Shown here piece by piece: positions 24,735 to 34,386 of a stretch of 64,000 bases of DNA; within the stretch, counting starts at the first letter, position 1; each line of letters begins with the position of its first letter. The notes beneath the pieces were generated by a model that saw only the letters and a list, made by a program, of their open reading frames with translations, was not told where the DNA came from and did not search any database. The translations under genes and the position numbers were made by a program. Source of the DNA: Streptomyces broussonetiae (GTDB lineage Bacteria; Actinomycetota; Actinomycetes; Streptomycetales; Streptomycetaceae); contig NZ_CP047020.1 of the NCBI RefSeq assembly GCF_009796285.1, forward strand, positions 620,001-684,000. Direction: 5' to 3'.

Positions 24735-26006
24735 TCAACCCGTGTGTGCCACCGCGTAGTCCGCGTCCGAGGACGCCGCGTCGTCAGGCGTCGCTTCGGG
24801 CCGCGACGCCGTACTGCGCCAGAGCCGGCGGCAGGCCGAGACCGTCGCCACCAGCAGCAGCCCGTCGCGGATGAGCAGTACGACTATGCCCGGCAGATCG
24901 CTCCGCACGACCTGGCCGAAGCCGACGGGGAATTCGAGCACCGTGAAGAAGCACGCGGCCAGAATGAGCAGCACAGGCCGGCGCTGGACTGTGGAGCGGC
25001 TGGTCAGGCAGAGCGCGCCGAGGCCGAGCAGCCAGATCAGGTACTGCGGGCTGATCACCCGGCTGGTGGTGACGAACACCAGCACCGCGGCGAACGCCGC
25101 GTCGTAGAGCGCGATGTCGCTGAACGTGCGGGCCCGTACCCGCCACCAGACCAGCCAGCAGAAGGCCAGCACCGCGCCGGCCAGTGCGATCCGGGCCGCG
25201 GTGGGCACGTACGGGCCGAGGAACTCGAACGACCCGTAGTGCAGCCGGGAGGTGCCGTGCCACAGGCCGAGCCAGCGCAGGACATGGAACGGCAGGGCGC
25301 CCAGCGACTCGATCTCGACGCCGCGCTGACGCTGCTCGGTGAGGAACGTGAACGGTCCCCGGGTGAATGCCAGGAACGCGGCGCTGACTCCGACGGTGGT
25401 GACCAGCGCCGCCCCCCAGGAGCGACGGGTCGTACGGCCCGGCCGCACACCGGCGAGCACGAGTACCGGCCAGACCTTGACCAGCGCGCCGATGGCGGCC
25501 AGCGCGCCTGCCACCCGGGGGTGCCGTGCGGCGGCCAGCAGGGCGGCGACCGCGAGCGCGGTGACCATCACGTCGTAGCGGGCCAGGGCCAGCGGGCCGA
25601 GCACGGCGACCCCGGCGACCCACAGCCAGGCGCCGGCCAGGTCCCGGCCGCGGGCCCGCCCGGCCCTCAGCAGCATCGCCAGGACCGTCGCGTCGGCGGC
25701 GCAGGCGAGCAGGTAGAAGGCGTGCGAGTAAGTAAGGAACGGCAGCAGTGCCGGGGCGAGGAAGGCCGCCGCCGCAGCGGGCGGGTACTGCCAGGTGACA
25801 TCGTGGACCGGAAAGCTACCGGTCACCAGCCGTTCGTACCAGCCGTGGTAGATGACGACCACGTCGGGGCGGACGTCGTCACCGGGGAAGCGCAGAGTGC
25901 CGAAGAGCGTCAGCAGCAGTACGGCTCGCGTCACCGCCCAGGCCAGCACCGGCATCCACGTCCTTGAGCGACCCGCGGTCACCGTTCCACGCCACCACAC
26001 CGCCAC
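24735..26006 (-). CDS. GT87/DUF2029-like polyprenol-sugar-dependent membrane glycosyltransferase
   Basis: 423 residues with about ten hydrophobic helices. Signatures of the mycobacterial-type alpha-mannosyltransferase GT-C family: HGWYERLVTGSFPVHDVTWQ with YPP following, LARYDVMVTALAVAALLAA, GALVKVWPVLVLAGVRPGR and SRVISPQYLIWLLGLGALC. Such enzymes transfer sugars from polyprenyl-phosphate donors on the outer face of the membrane. The acceptor is unknown and no glycan operon surrounds it. Confidence 0.85.
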   Translation of the reverse strand: MAVWWRGTVTAGRSRTWMPVLAWAVTRAVLLLTLFGTLRFPGDDVRPDVVVIYHGWYERLVTGSFPVHDVTWQYPPAAAAAFLAPALLPFLTYSHAFYLLACAADATVLAMLLRAGRARGRDLAGAWLWVAGVAVLGPLALARYDVMVTALAVAALLAAARHPRVAGALAAIGALVKVWPVLVLAGVRPGRTTRRSWGAALVTTVGVSAAFLAFTRGPFTFLTEQRQRGVEIESLGALPFHVLRWLGLWHGTSRLHYGSFEFLGPYVPTAARIALAGAVLAFCWLVWWRVRARTFSDIALYDAAFAAVLVFVTTSRVISPQYLIWLLGLGALCLTSRSTVQRRPVLLILAACFFTVLEFPVGFGQVVRSDLPGIVVLLIRDGLLLVATVSACRRLWRSTASRPEATPDDAASSDADYAVAHTG

Positions 26007-26433
26007 GTTTTCAGGACCTCTCCGTCAACCGCCTTACACGGGTCACACTGCCGGTGGCGACCCGCATGAAGGTGACAACACGATGAACTTAGTACGTTAT
26101 CTTGTCGAGCCGCCCTGTGAATGGCTGCAAGCGAACGACCACGCCGCCACCCGTCACAGCACGGCCCGCGCGTCCCCGGAACCGTCGAGCACACCGACAC
26201 CGCCACCCGGCGCCAGGTCTTCGCACTGGATATCGACCACTCCCCCGGACCACGTGCCCGGGCCCTGACGGGTTCAGGACCGCGGCCGCCGGCTGGTTGC
26301 CGACCAACGGCCCCAGGGGCGCGGTGAGTTGCGGGCTGCCCGGCCGCGCCGAAGCCAAGCGGGGCCAAGTCCAGCGGCATGGTGAAATTGGCCCACGGCC
26401 ACATGGACCAAGCCAGTTGCTCCCACGTCTGCG
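26007..26433. other. 427-bp intergenic region
   Basis: No gene recognised. It holds the promoter of the leftward glycosyltransferase; an AT-richer patch near 26075-26105 is the most promoter-like part. Confidence 0.4.
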
Positions 26434-27387
26434 CTATTCGGGGATGCTGCAGGGGTCAATGCCGGTCAAGTCGCGGCTCACGCCCCACAGTTCCGCCGCG
26501 ACGGCGGTATCGGCAAGATGCGGCCACACCGGATCGAGCCGGGGCCTGCCGCGCAGGCTGAACACGCGAGGTCCCCACAATTGGCCGCCGTGCACGGTCG
26601 GGTCGAGCACGGCTCGCACCGCAGGCCAGGCGCCGGCGTGTTTGCCCTGGAGGAGGACGCCGGCAGGCGCCCCGCGCAACCAGGTGCCGAAGGACCGTAC
26701 CTGCACGGGCGGACGCGAAGGGGTAAGAGAGTCCAGGGCTCCGCCGGGATGGGCCACTACGCTCTTCACCGTGCTGCCGGTGGCGCGCAGGCGGCGGTCG
26801 AGTTCGAGCCCGAAGTACATCTGCGCCAGCTTGGACCGTCCGTACGTCCGCTTGGGCCGGTAGTCCTGCCGCGACTGCAGGTCGCCCAGGTCCAGCCGCT
26901 CGGACTTCGCCGCGAAGCTGCCCATGGTCACGACGCGGGCCGCAGGCGCGGCTGACAGAAGCGGCATCAGCCACCCGGTCAGGGCGAAATGCCCAAGGTG
27001 GTTCGTGCCGAACATGACCTCGTGACCGTCTCGGGTCTCCCGGCGCGGCGGGTCGTCGAGCGCGATCCCGGCGTTGTGGACCACCGCGTCGAGGTGTGCG
27101 GACCCCAGTGCGTCCGCGGCCTTGCGCAGCGACGAGAGGTCGGCGAGGTCCAGCCGCAGAGTACGCACCCGAGCACCGGGGACGCGGTCGCGGATCGCGG
27201 CCTGGGCGGCTTTGGCCTTCTCCTGCCTCCGGCTGCCGAGCACGACGGTGGCGCCGGTCGCGGACAACTGCTCCGCGATGAAGTACCCGATCCCGGCGTT
27301 GCCACCAGTGACCAGGAAGAGCCGGTCATCGGCACGTGGCAGCCGGTGGACGTCCCAGAGCGAGGTCGAAGGCACGGACGACGACAT
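26434..27387 (-). CDS. short-chain dehydrogenase, retinol-dehydrogenase-like
   Basis: 317 residues. NAD(P)-binding TGGNAGIG at residues 27-34, DLADLSSLR, HNAGIA, and the catalytic YGRSK (about 181-185). Length and the GTNHLGHFALTGWLMPLL segment fit the retinol dehydrogenase/oxidoreductase group of SDRs. Substrate unknown. It stands alone, with no partner genes on its strand. Confidence 0.88.
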   Translation of the reverse strand: MSSSVPSTSLWDVHRLPRADDRLFLVTGGNAGIGYFIAEQLSATGATVVLGSRRQEKAKAAQAAIRDRVPGARVRTLRLDLADLSSLRKAADALGSAHLDAVVHNAGIALDDPPRRETRDGHEVMFGTNHLGHFALTGWLMPLLSAAPAARVVTMGSFAAKSERLDLGDLQSRQDYRPKRTYGRSKLAQMYFGLELDRRLRATGSTVKSVVAHPGGALDSLTPSRPPVQVRSFGTWLRGAPAGVLLQGKHAGAWPAVRAVLDPTVHGGQLWGPRVFSLRGRPRLDPVWPHLADTAVAAELWGVSRDLTGIDPCSIPE

Positions 27388-27795
27388 GGCGACAGCCCCT
27401 TTGCGATTGAACGATCAGAAGGCGGACGCTCACAGGGAGCGCGTTCCGCCCACGATCCGGGCAACCACCGACACATCGCCTGCAGATCACCGACAGCCCC
27501 GTCAGCCGGCCGGCACTCTGCCGCGTGGGCGCGCGATCGGGCTCCCAGTGGCCCGCCACGGAGAGCTTCAGGGGCAAGCGGTACACCGGCCCCGTCCGAG
27601 TGCATCCGGCGGGAACGGGTGCTGAGCCCACGCAGGCCAACCTCGACACCCCGGCGGGCCGCCCCTGACACTCACAGGCCAACTCGGCCGCTCGGTCTCA
27701 CACGACATCATGCGGGAACCGCATCGTGCGACCCGCACGTCTTGCCGGGGGATGCGTTGAAGGCGTAGCGGAGCCCGAGGGCGAGGTGTGCGGAC
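27388..27795. other. 408-bp intergenic region
   Basis: Between two divergent genes; should contain both promoters. No gene, repeat or strong palindrome seen. Confidence 0.4.
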
Positions 27796-28710
27796 ATGGA
27801 CTCCATCCGACCGGGAAGCGGCCCAGTGCCGGCCTCGGCGCTGAACGGGGTGCCTGTGCCACCTACCTCTGGCACCGGCGGCACGGCACATTTCCGGGAC
27901 TGGCCCTCACTGCGCAGGCTCCTCGGCCGCCTGCCCGGCGGCGTGTTGTTCCTTCTGTCACCGGTTCTGCTGCTGCTCGCTCCCGTGGTCGGGCTGTACC
28001 GCCTCGCCCGCAGCGCCCGCCGCGTCGCCTGGCGTCTGTTCCTGCGCGGCGCAGGCTCCGCCACCGTGCACGATCCGGGCGTGGCACGCGTCAAGAGGCT
28101 CCGGACGTGTGCGGCGATCGCGGCGTCTGTCGCGGATGTCGTGGCCTTCGGCTCCGTGCAGGACATACGCGAGTCGCTCTCGGATCGCTGGGGCGCGCTC
28201 CTTTCCACGCCGTGGCTGCTCGTCGTCGGCGCCCCGGTCGTCTTCATGGTCCTCGTCTGGTGTGCGTCGCCCAGCCGCCGGCCGGCGATGTGGGCCGCCA
28301 CGCGTGCTTCATTGCGTCAACTCGGCCTGTTCGTAGGAACGTTGCTGTTCATTGTCGTACTGGTCGTCGGCTGGAGCGTGTCCGACCCCTCCCGGCTCGG
28401 CGGCTCTGTGGGTACGTGGCTGTCCATGGCGTTCCTGGTGGGAGTCGTGTGGGCGGTGTTCATGTTCCTGTTCGCCTCGGCCGCTGTCGCGCGAACCGGC
28501 TTCGGTGCGGCCGCGGTTCACCCTGCGGCCCCGCCTGTGCTGGCCATTTTCCTGGTCTGGGCGTTCGCGGCCACCGCGAAACTGCCCAGCGGACCGACGC
28601 CGATCGCCTATGCGCTGCTCGTCGGCGGTCCGGCCACGGTGACGGCGATCGCATGCTGGGAGATCCACCGGCTGCGCACCCGGTTCGGCGTGAGGCTGAG
28701 AGGTGGCTGA
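27796..28710 (+). CDS. multi-pass membrane protein, unknown function
   Basis: 304 residues, ATG. About six hydrophobic helices: LPGGVLFLLSPVLLLLAPVV, WLLVVGAPVVFMVLVWC, LGLFVGTLLFIVVLVVGW, WLSMAFLVGVVWAVFMFLF, VLAIFLVWAFAA, and YALLVGGPATVTAIACW. Basic residues cluster between helices 1 and 2 (RLARSARRVAWRLFLR). No family recognised. Confidence 0.7.
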   Translation: MDSIRPGSGPVPASALNGVPVPPTSGTGGTAHFRDWPSLRRLLGRLPGGVLFLLSPVLLLLAPVVGLYRLARSARRVAWRLFLRGAGSATVHDPGVARVKRLRTCAAIAASVADVVAFGSVQDIRESLSDRWGALLSTPWLLVVGAPVVFMVLVWCASPSRRPAMWAATRASLRQLGLFVGTLLFIVVLVVGWSVSDPSRLGGSVGTWLSMAFLVGVVWAVFMFLFASAAVARTGFGAAAVHPAAPPVLAIFLVWAFAATAKLPSGPTPIAYALLVGGPATVTAIACWEIHRLRTRFGVRLRGG

Positions 28711-28880
28711 AGCCTCGCCCGAGCGGAACGGCGCCAGAAGCGAGGACAGCACCCATATCCGTGCCGGCGCAGGATGTGGGGTACCACCAGGATCATGGCC
28801 CCGCTGGCGCAGCAGTGGTGATGTCGCAGAGGTCCTCGATGCACGCGGGCTGCCGACCCAGGCATCCTCGCAGCCAGGGC

Positions 28881-29834
28881 CTATGGTTCTCCACGATTTC
28901 GACGGAATTCACCCGGGGACGTTCCGTAGCGTGCTTTGAAGGCCCGGCTGAAGGTGGCTGCATCGGAGAATCCTGCGCGGAGCGCGATCTGGGCGATAGT
29001 ACGGTCGGCCATGCGGGAGTCCAAGAGGTTGGCCCGGCACCGCTGGAGCCGTTGCTCGCGGATGAATTCGCCGACTGTCCTGCCGTCCTCCCGAAACAGG
29101 TAGTGCAGGCTGCGCAACGAGACGTGGTGTGCTGCGGCGACGGCCGCCGGCGTGAGTTCGGGCTCGCCGAGCCGGGACCTGATGAAGGACTTGATCTGGT
29201 GCAGCAGCGCCGTCTTCCGCGCCGCGCTGGTCTGCGGGCCGTCAGCCTCGCACAGGCCGGCGAGGAAGGCGGTGGTCAGGTCGACCACCACGGACGTCAG
29301 CCGAGCGGCCTGACCCGCTGCCAAATGTGGCCCCTGCTCGATGAGCCCGCCGAGCATCCCGCTCAACAGGGCGCCGACGCCCGTTCTGGCCGGCATCGCA
29401 GTAGCCACCAGCCGACGCAGTGCCTGCTCCGGAACGGGCACCATGTGCCGAGGCAGCTGCAGCATGACGGCTTGGGCCACATCGTCGGTGGCGACTGATG
29501 CCCAGAACGGCTGGGAGGTGTCGTAGAGCACCATGTCACCCGGACGCAGATCGACATGACTGCGGCCCTGCTCCCTCTGTATGGCCCCCCTGAGGTCCAG
29601 GGCCAGTACCCACAGTTCGGGATCGGAACGCTGGATGAGACGGCGCGAACGAATCGACTGCATCGCGGGAAACGTCAGGCTGGAGATACCGATTCGGTCA
29701 TCCAGCGGCAATATCGTCGCTGAGGCCGGAAAGTCCTGGACGTGTTCGGTGACGATGTCGTACGGCGCAATGTCGCGGGCCACCAGCTCACGAAACCAGC
29801 TGAATCGCTCGGATGCCTGTCGGTGAACTTCGAA
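28881..29834 (-). pseudogene. AraC-family regulator, main 3' part, interrupted by IS21-family element
   Basis: The frame covers the cupin-like N domain (RELVARDIAPYDIVTEHVQD, DPELWVLALDLRGAIQREQG, LRPGDMVLYDTSQPF) and a complete C-terminal double helix-turn-helix (TPAAVAAAHHVSLRSLHYLF and IAQIALRAGFSDAATFSRAF). At 29829-29834 the gene meets the insertion sequence at TTCGAA. The missing first codons lie beyond the element at 32011-32061. Removing the element and one TTCGAA restores a continuous frame (SVSAVFEVHRQASERFSWF), so the gene was intact before a recent insertion. Confidence 0.88.
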
Positions 29835-29909
29835 AAGGGGACCACTCTCCGACTTTGAATGTTGACCCCCTCCAGTGGTCTGACTCGTTGAGTCAGGCCG
29901 GGAGGAAGG

Positions 29910-31157
29910 GTGATCGACGTGGAGGACTGGGCGGAGATCCGCCGGTTGCACCGGGCCGAGCAGATGCCGATCCGGGCGATCGCGAGGCATCTGGGAATCT
30001 CGCGGAACACGGTGCGGCGGGCCCTGAAGAGCGAGGCAGCGCCGAAGTATCAGCGGGAGCCGAAGGGCTCGATCGTCGATGCGGTCGAGCCGCAGATCCG
30101 CGAGCTGCTGCAGCGGTTCCCGGAGATGCCCGCGACGGTGATTGCCGAACGGATCGGCTGGAGTCGCTCCTATGCGGTGGTCCGGCGGCGGGTGCGGGAA
30201 CTGCGGCCGGTCTATCAGGCGGCGGACCCGGTCTCGCGGACCGGCTATGAGCCGGGCGAGCTGGCCCAGTGCGACTTGTGGTTCCCGCCGGCAGAGATCC
30301 CACTCGGGTTCGGGCAGACCGGCAGCCCGCCGGTGCTGGTGATGGTGGCCGGCTACTCGCGCTGGATCACGGCCAGGATGCTGCCGACGAAGACCGCGGC
30401 CGACCTGATTGCCGGGCACTGGCGGCTGTTGACCGGGCTCGGGGCGGTGCCCAAGGCGCTCGTCTGGGACAACGAAGCCGCCGTGGGTTCCTGGCGGGGC
30501 GGACGGCCCCAACTCACCGAAGACTTCGCAGCGTTCGCCGGACTGCTGGGCATCCGCATCATCCAGTGCAGGCCGGGCGACCCGGAGGCCAAGGGCCTGG
30601 TCGAGCGGGCCAACGGCTATCTGGAAACCAGCTTCCTGCCCGGCCGCATCTTCGCCTCGCCGACCGACTTCAACATCCAGCTCGCCGACTGGCTGACCAA
30701 GGCCAACCGGCGCATCCACCGCACCCTGCAGGCCCGCCCGGCCGACCGGGTCGAGACGGACAAGGCCAGGATGCTGTCGCTGCCGCCGGTCGATCCACCG
30801 GGCTGGTGGCGAACATCGCTCCGACTGCCACGCGACCACTACGTCCGCATCGACACCAACGACTACTCCATCCATCCCCTGGCGATCGGCCGCCGCATCG
30901 AGGTGAAGGCCGACCTGGACCAGGTCCTGGCCTTCTGCGAGGGCACCGAAGTCGCCCGGCATGCCCGCTGCTGGGCCCGCCACCAGTCCCTCACCGACCC
31001 CTCCCACGCGGCCGCCGCGAAGGCCGGCCGCGAACGGGCCCGGCAGCAGCCGGTCGCAGCCGACCAGCTCGACGTCGAACAGCGACCGCTCGACACCTAC
31101 GACCGGATCTTCGGCGTCATCGACGGCGGCCTGAGCACGGGCGAGGGAGTCGCCTGA
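29910..31157 (+). CDS. istA: IstA transposase of IS21-family element
   Basis: 415 residues. N-terminal helix-turn-helix (IRAIARHLGISRNTVRRALK) and an RNase-H-type DDE core: AQCDLW (Asp), ALVWDNEAAV (Asp) and DPEAKGLVERAN (Glu). A basic C-terminal region follows. It cuts and joins DNA ends together with the IstB ATPase. Its stop overlaps the istB start in TGATG. Confidence 0.95.
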   Translation: MIDVEDWAEIRRLHRAEQMPIRAIARHLGISRNTVRRALKSEAAPKYQREPKGSIVDAVEPQIRELLQRFPEMPATVIAERIGWSRSYAVVRRRVRELRPVYQAADPVSRTGYEPGELAQCDLWFPPAEIPLGFGQTGSPPVLVMVAGYSRWITARMLPTKTAADLIAGHWRLLTGLGAVPKALVWDNEAAVGSWRGGRPQLTEDFAAFAGLLGIRIIQCRPGDPEAKGLVERANGYLETSFLPGRIFASPTDFNIQLADWLTKANRRIHRTLQARPADRVETDKARMLSLPPVDPPGWWRTSLRLPRDHYVRIDTNDYSIHPLAIGRRIEVKADLDQVLAFCEGTEVARHARCWARHQSLTDPSHAAAAKAGRERARQQPVAADQLDVEQRPLDTYDRIFGVIDGGLSTGEGVA

Positions 31158-31954
31158 TGGCCACCAGCAAGCAGACCTCGAAAGCCCGCGACGTCTCCTC
31201 CGAACTGGCCTATCTCACCAAGGCGTTGAAGGCCCCAGCATTGCGGGACGCAGCCGTGCGGCTGGCCGATCGGGCCCGGGATGAGGGCTGGAGTCATGAG
31301 GAGTATCTGGCCGCCTGCCTGCAGCGGGAGGTCGCCGCCCGCGACAGTCACGGCGCCGAGGGACGCATCCGGGCGGCCCGTTTCCCCTCCCGCAAGTCGC
31401 TGGAGGACTTCGACTTCGATCACCAGCGGTCCGTGAAACGCGAGGTCATCGCCCATCTCGGGACGCTGGACTTCGTCGTCGGGAAGGAGAACGTGATCTT
31501 TCTGGGGCCGCCCGGCACCGGCAAGACCCACCTCGCCACCGGGCTCGGGATCCGGGCCTGCCAGGCTGGCCACCGGGTCGCCTTCGCCACCGCCGCCCAG
31601 TGGGTCGCCCGCCTCGCCGACGCCCATCAAGCCGGCCGCCTGAGCGACGAACTCACCCGGCTCGGGCGGATCCCCCTGATCGTGGTCGACGAGGTCGGAT
31701 ACATCCCCTTCGAACCCGAGGCCGCGAACCTGTTCTTCCAGTTCATCTCCGGCCGCTACGAACGCGCCTCCGTGATCGTGACCAGCAACAAGCCCTTCGG
31801 ACGCTGGGGCGAGGTATTCGGCGACGACACGGTTGCCGCCGCGATGATCGACCGCCTCGTCCACCACGCAGAGGTCATCTCGTTGAAGGGCGACAGCTAC
31901 CGCATGCGCGGCCGCGACCTCGGACGGGTTCCCGCGGCCAACACCGGGGAATGA
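31157..31954 (+). CDS. istB: IstB ATPase, transposition helper of IS21-family element
   Basis: 265 residues. AAA+ DnaC-like ATPase with Walker A GPPGTGKTH, Walker B LIVVDEVGYIPFE and sensor-like VIVTSNKPFGRWGEVFGDD. N-terminal helical domain: LAYLTKALKAPALRDAAVRL. Length is normal for the family, so the gene is complete. Confidence 0.95.
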   Translation: MATSKQTSKARDVSSELAYLTKALKAPALRDAAVRLADRARDEGWSHEEYLAACLQREVAARDSHGAEGRIRAARFPSRKSLEDFDFDHQRSVKREVIAHLGTLDFVVGKENVIFLGPPGTGKTHLATGLGIRACQAGHRVAFATAAQWVARLADAHQAGRLSDELTRLGRIPLIVVDEVGYIPFEPEAANLFFQFISGRYERASVIVTSNKPFGRWGEVFGDDTVAAAMIDRLVHHAEVISLKGDSYRMRGRDLGRVPAANTGE

Positions 31955-32010
31955 CCAACATCAACTGACGCAGCGGGGGTCCATCTTCGGAGTCGAGCAC
32001 CGGGTCAGCT

Positions 32011-32061
32011 TTCGAAGACCGCCGACACGGATGCCGGCCAGTCCCGGCTGGAAACAGTCAT
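32011..32061 (-). pseudogene. AraC-family regulator, 5' end separated by IS21-family element
   Basis: ATG at 32061 gives MTVSSRDWPASVSAVFE, ending in the TTCGAA target duplication, after which the frame runs into the element and stops. It is the start of the AraC gene whose body is at 28881-29834. An in-frame GTG lies one codon upstream. Confidence 0.8.
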
Positions 32062-33144
32062 CACCCTCGAGTCACACCCCCGTGTGGACAGCCGCCGCAG
32101 CGCCCGGAAGCAAGGCCGATTCTGCCGCACCTGTATGGTCTTGCAGCGTAGACGGCCTGGGAAGCAGGTTATGCGTCAGCAACGGCCGTTGCCCTCGCGA
32201 GGCCAACGGCATTCAACGCACACCCCACCCAGCAGCCCACCGGCCTCAACGACCAACCGGACACCCATTCCGCACACGGACGAGGGGCGGTATGTCGACG
32301 TACGGTCGATGAGCCGTCCGCGCTCGGCAGCCGGGACTGCTACCGCTGAACTTCGACGTCTTGCCTGATCAGATGCTGCTCGCGGTGATTTTGGCGAGCT
32401 GAAGGTCCATCAGGAGCGGTCTTCACGAAGCCGCCCCTCGATCGTTTGCAGCCGACGTTGGCAGTGACAGCGGCGGGGCAGCCTCCCTACGTGACCACGA
32501 GCCTGCAACCGAGACCTCGGACAACGAACTCGAGAACCTCCCCCGGCCGCGTCGGCCACCGATTCGGCATGACGGTCGCGCCTGCGAGCCGAAGCTGGTC
32601 CTGGTGCGAGGACCGCCCGGGTGCCCGATCGGGGATCGGTTCGAGGTCACGGCAGAGGTGCGGGTACTGCCGGCGAACCGGCGCGGGAACGCGTCCACGG
32701 TCCAACGGCAATCGGTGGCCCGCGCCCGGGCGACGGCGGCACGCTTCCCTGCCGCGGCCCGGGAGGAGCACCGGTGCAGACCGTACCGGTGCCGGATCCG
32801 GTGCCGTTCCGGAACTCCCCTGCCGAGATCGATGACCTGCCCGCCTACCAGGAACGCGTTGCCGGACCGAGGCGGTGGCGATGTGTTCGATGTCGGCAGG
32901 TCGCTCCGCAGCAGCGTGCGGGGCAGCCTGTGGGACGGGCCTCGAGACGTGGACGCACCGTGCCCACGCCGGTGCTCGAGCACCAGCGGCAACCCCACCG
33001 GTGAAGTGCCCGGCCCGTCGACGCCCAGCAGCGCGTAGCCTCTCGTACCAGCCGATGCCGGCTACGCCCCAAAAGGCATGGCCGGCATCGGTGAGTCGGC
33101 AGCGATCGCCTCACGCCGGGTGAATGGCGGGGCCCGCCGACGCG
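32062..33144. other. 1.1-kb region without an intact gene
   Basis: Several frames show short natural-looking stretches (reverse strand near 32490-32580: ATVMPNRWPTRPGEVLEFVV), but none continues or starts properly. Probably decayed genes. It should hold the promoter of the interrupted AraC gene. Confidence 0.3.
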
Positions 33145-33330
33145 TCAGAGGATTTCGATCTCGATGACCTGCGGCGGGCGGTTCGGGACTTTGATCCAGA
33201 TACGCCCGCCTTCAGCAGGCACACGCAGACTCCAGCCCGCCGGGTCACGGGCTCGGCCGAGCCTGCGGCCCTGCGAGTCTGAGCGCTCCGAGCCTGTGAG
33301 GCGCCCCGTCCCAGCCACAAGGCCATCGCG
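33145..33330 (-). pseudogene. short gene remnant, unknown
   Basis: The reverse frame ends RARDPAGWSLRVPAEGGRIW then KVPNRPPQVIEIEIL and a stop; it reads like a genuine C-terminus. Upstream the frame degrades into Arg/Ser-rich sequence with no start. No family recognised. Confidence 0.25.
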
Positions 33331-33851
33331 GCACTTCAGGACGCTGGGATACGAAAACGGGCCATGCCCGGGGCAGAGACGGGCTGCCTGGAACGCCGGA
33401 ACGGGACAATCCCGGGCCGCACCCAAGCGGAGAGCACCTCCACCACAGGCCCGGCCCGGATCCCCGGCCGCACGGCGGAGGGAGGACGGCGACGAACGCA
33501 AGTGGTCTCTCAGGTGATCCGACCCTCCTCGAGACCGGGCACGCACGGCCCGAGGCTCGGCCGCCCGCTGCGGAGGATCACTCCGCTCGTCGGTGCGGAC
33601 ACGACAGCAACCACCACAGGATGCGGTGAAAGGCGAGGAGCAGGCCGAGACGCTCCGGCCGCCGGCCCGGTCCCCACAGGTCGACATGGCGTTCGATCCA
33701 GTAGCGTTCGACACTCTTGCGAGCACGCTCTCGGGCGTCCACCGCGTCAGGCCGCTGCCTCCCGGGCAGGTAGCGGCCGAAGGCCGGGGAGTCGGCTCAG
33801 CCCGGGCTCGGCGCCGGACGGCGTGCTGTCCGGTGGATCACCGGGGGGAAG
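33331..33851. other. 520-bp region without a supported gene
   Basis: No frame convinces on either strand. Just before the ankyrin remnant a good ribosome site GGGGGGAAG is present. Confidence 0.3.
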
Positions 33852-34386
33852 ATGACCGCACCACAGCACGATCTGCGCAACCCGACCGATGCGAACGACC
33901 AGCTTGTGGCAGCCGTGATCGCCAAGGACTCACACGCGGTGAACGCATGTCTCCAGGACGGCGCCGATCCGAACGCCTGAGCCCCGGCCTCCCGTTGCTC
34001 TGCGCCGCCGTGCGCGGGTTCGGCCACGAGACCGCCGACGCCCTGACGGACAGCGGCGCCGACTCGTGCGTCGTGCTGCCGGACGGTGCAACACCGCTCC
34101 TGCGGGCGGTCGACCTCGGCTCCCCGGCACTGGTCGGCGCCGCGCTCGGCAAGAACCCCCCGGCTGCGGATCGCTGAGGCCGAACGAAAACGGCTGCTCG
34201 ACCTCGCTCGGGACTGGTACGGGACGGGGGATGCCGAGTAACTGCACCGCCGCACAGAGGCCTTGCGCCACCCGCCCCGCTCACGAAAGCCTGCTCGGCC
34301 TGCTCCGGGACCCGGCCCCCGACGTCCGGCGCCGTGCCGCCGAATCCCTCTCCGGCTCCCACGACCGGACGGCTGCCGTCACGGAA
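33852..34386 (+). pseudogene. ankyrin/HEAT-repeat protein, multiply frameshifted
   Basis: ATG at 33852 opens QLVAAVIAKDSHAVNACLQD, an ankyrin helix pair, and stops at 33978-33980. The next repeats continue in another frame: GLPLLCAAVRGFGHETADAL, DGATPLLRAVDLGSPALVGA. Further on another frame reads RIAEAERKRLLDLARDWYGTG, and then a HEAT-like LLGLLRDPAPDVRRRAAESL. This is the usual order of a larger Streptomyces ankyrin/HEAT protein, now shortened by deletions and frameshifts. Confidence 0.7.

Larger units (their letters stand above)
29835..32010 (+). mobile_element. IS21-family insertion sequence, intact, 2176 bp
   Basis: Carries overlapping istA and istB. It is bounded by 6-bp direct repeats TTCGAA at 29829-29834 and 32011-32016. 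The left 36 bp and the reverse complement of the right 36 bp align without gaps at 21/36 positions, best over the inner 21 (16 matches) that end in GACCCCC. The element disrupts the AraC gene in its 16th codon. Both genes look functional and the flanking duplication is perfect, so the insertion is recent. The outermost end bases are set by the duplication and could shift by one or two. Confidence 0.88.

Noticed and set aside
28881..31007. Single 708-residue reverse frame spanning AraC and istA
   Set aside because: Its N-terminal part is the antisense of istA; the AraC sequence ends at the insertion site.
32423..33038. Overlapping frames on both strands as a gene
   Set aside because: No start, no recognisable domain and similar composition in all frames; treated as decayed sequence.
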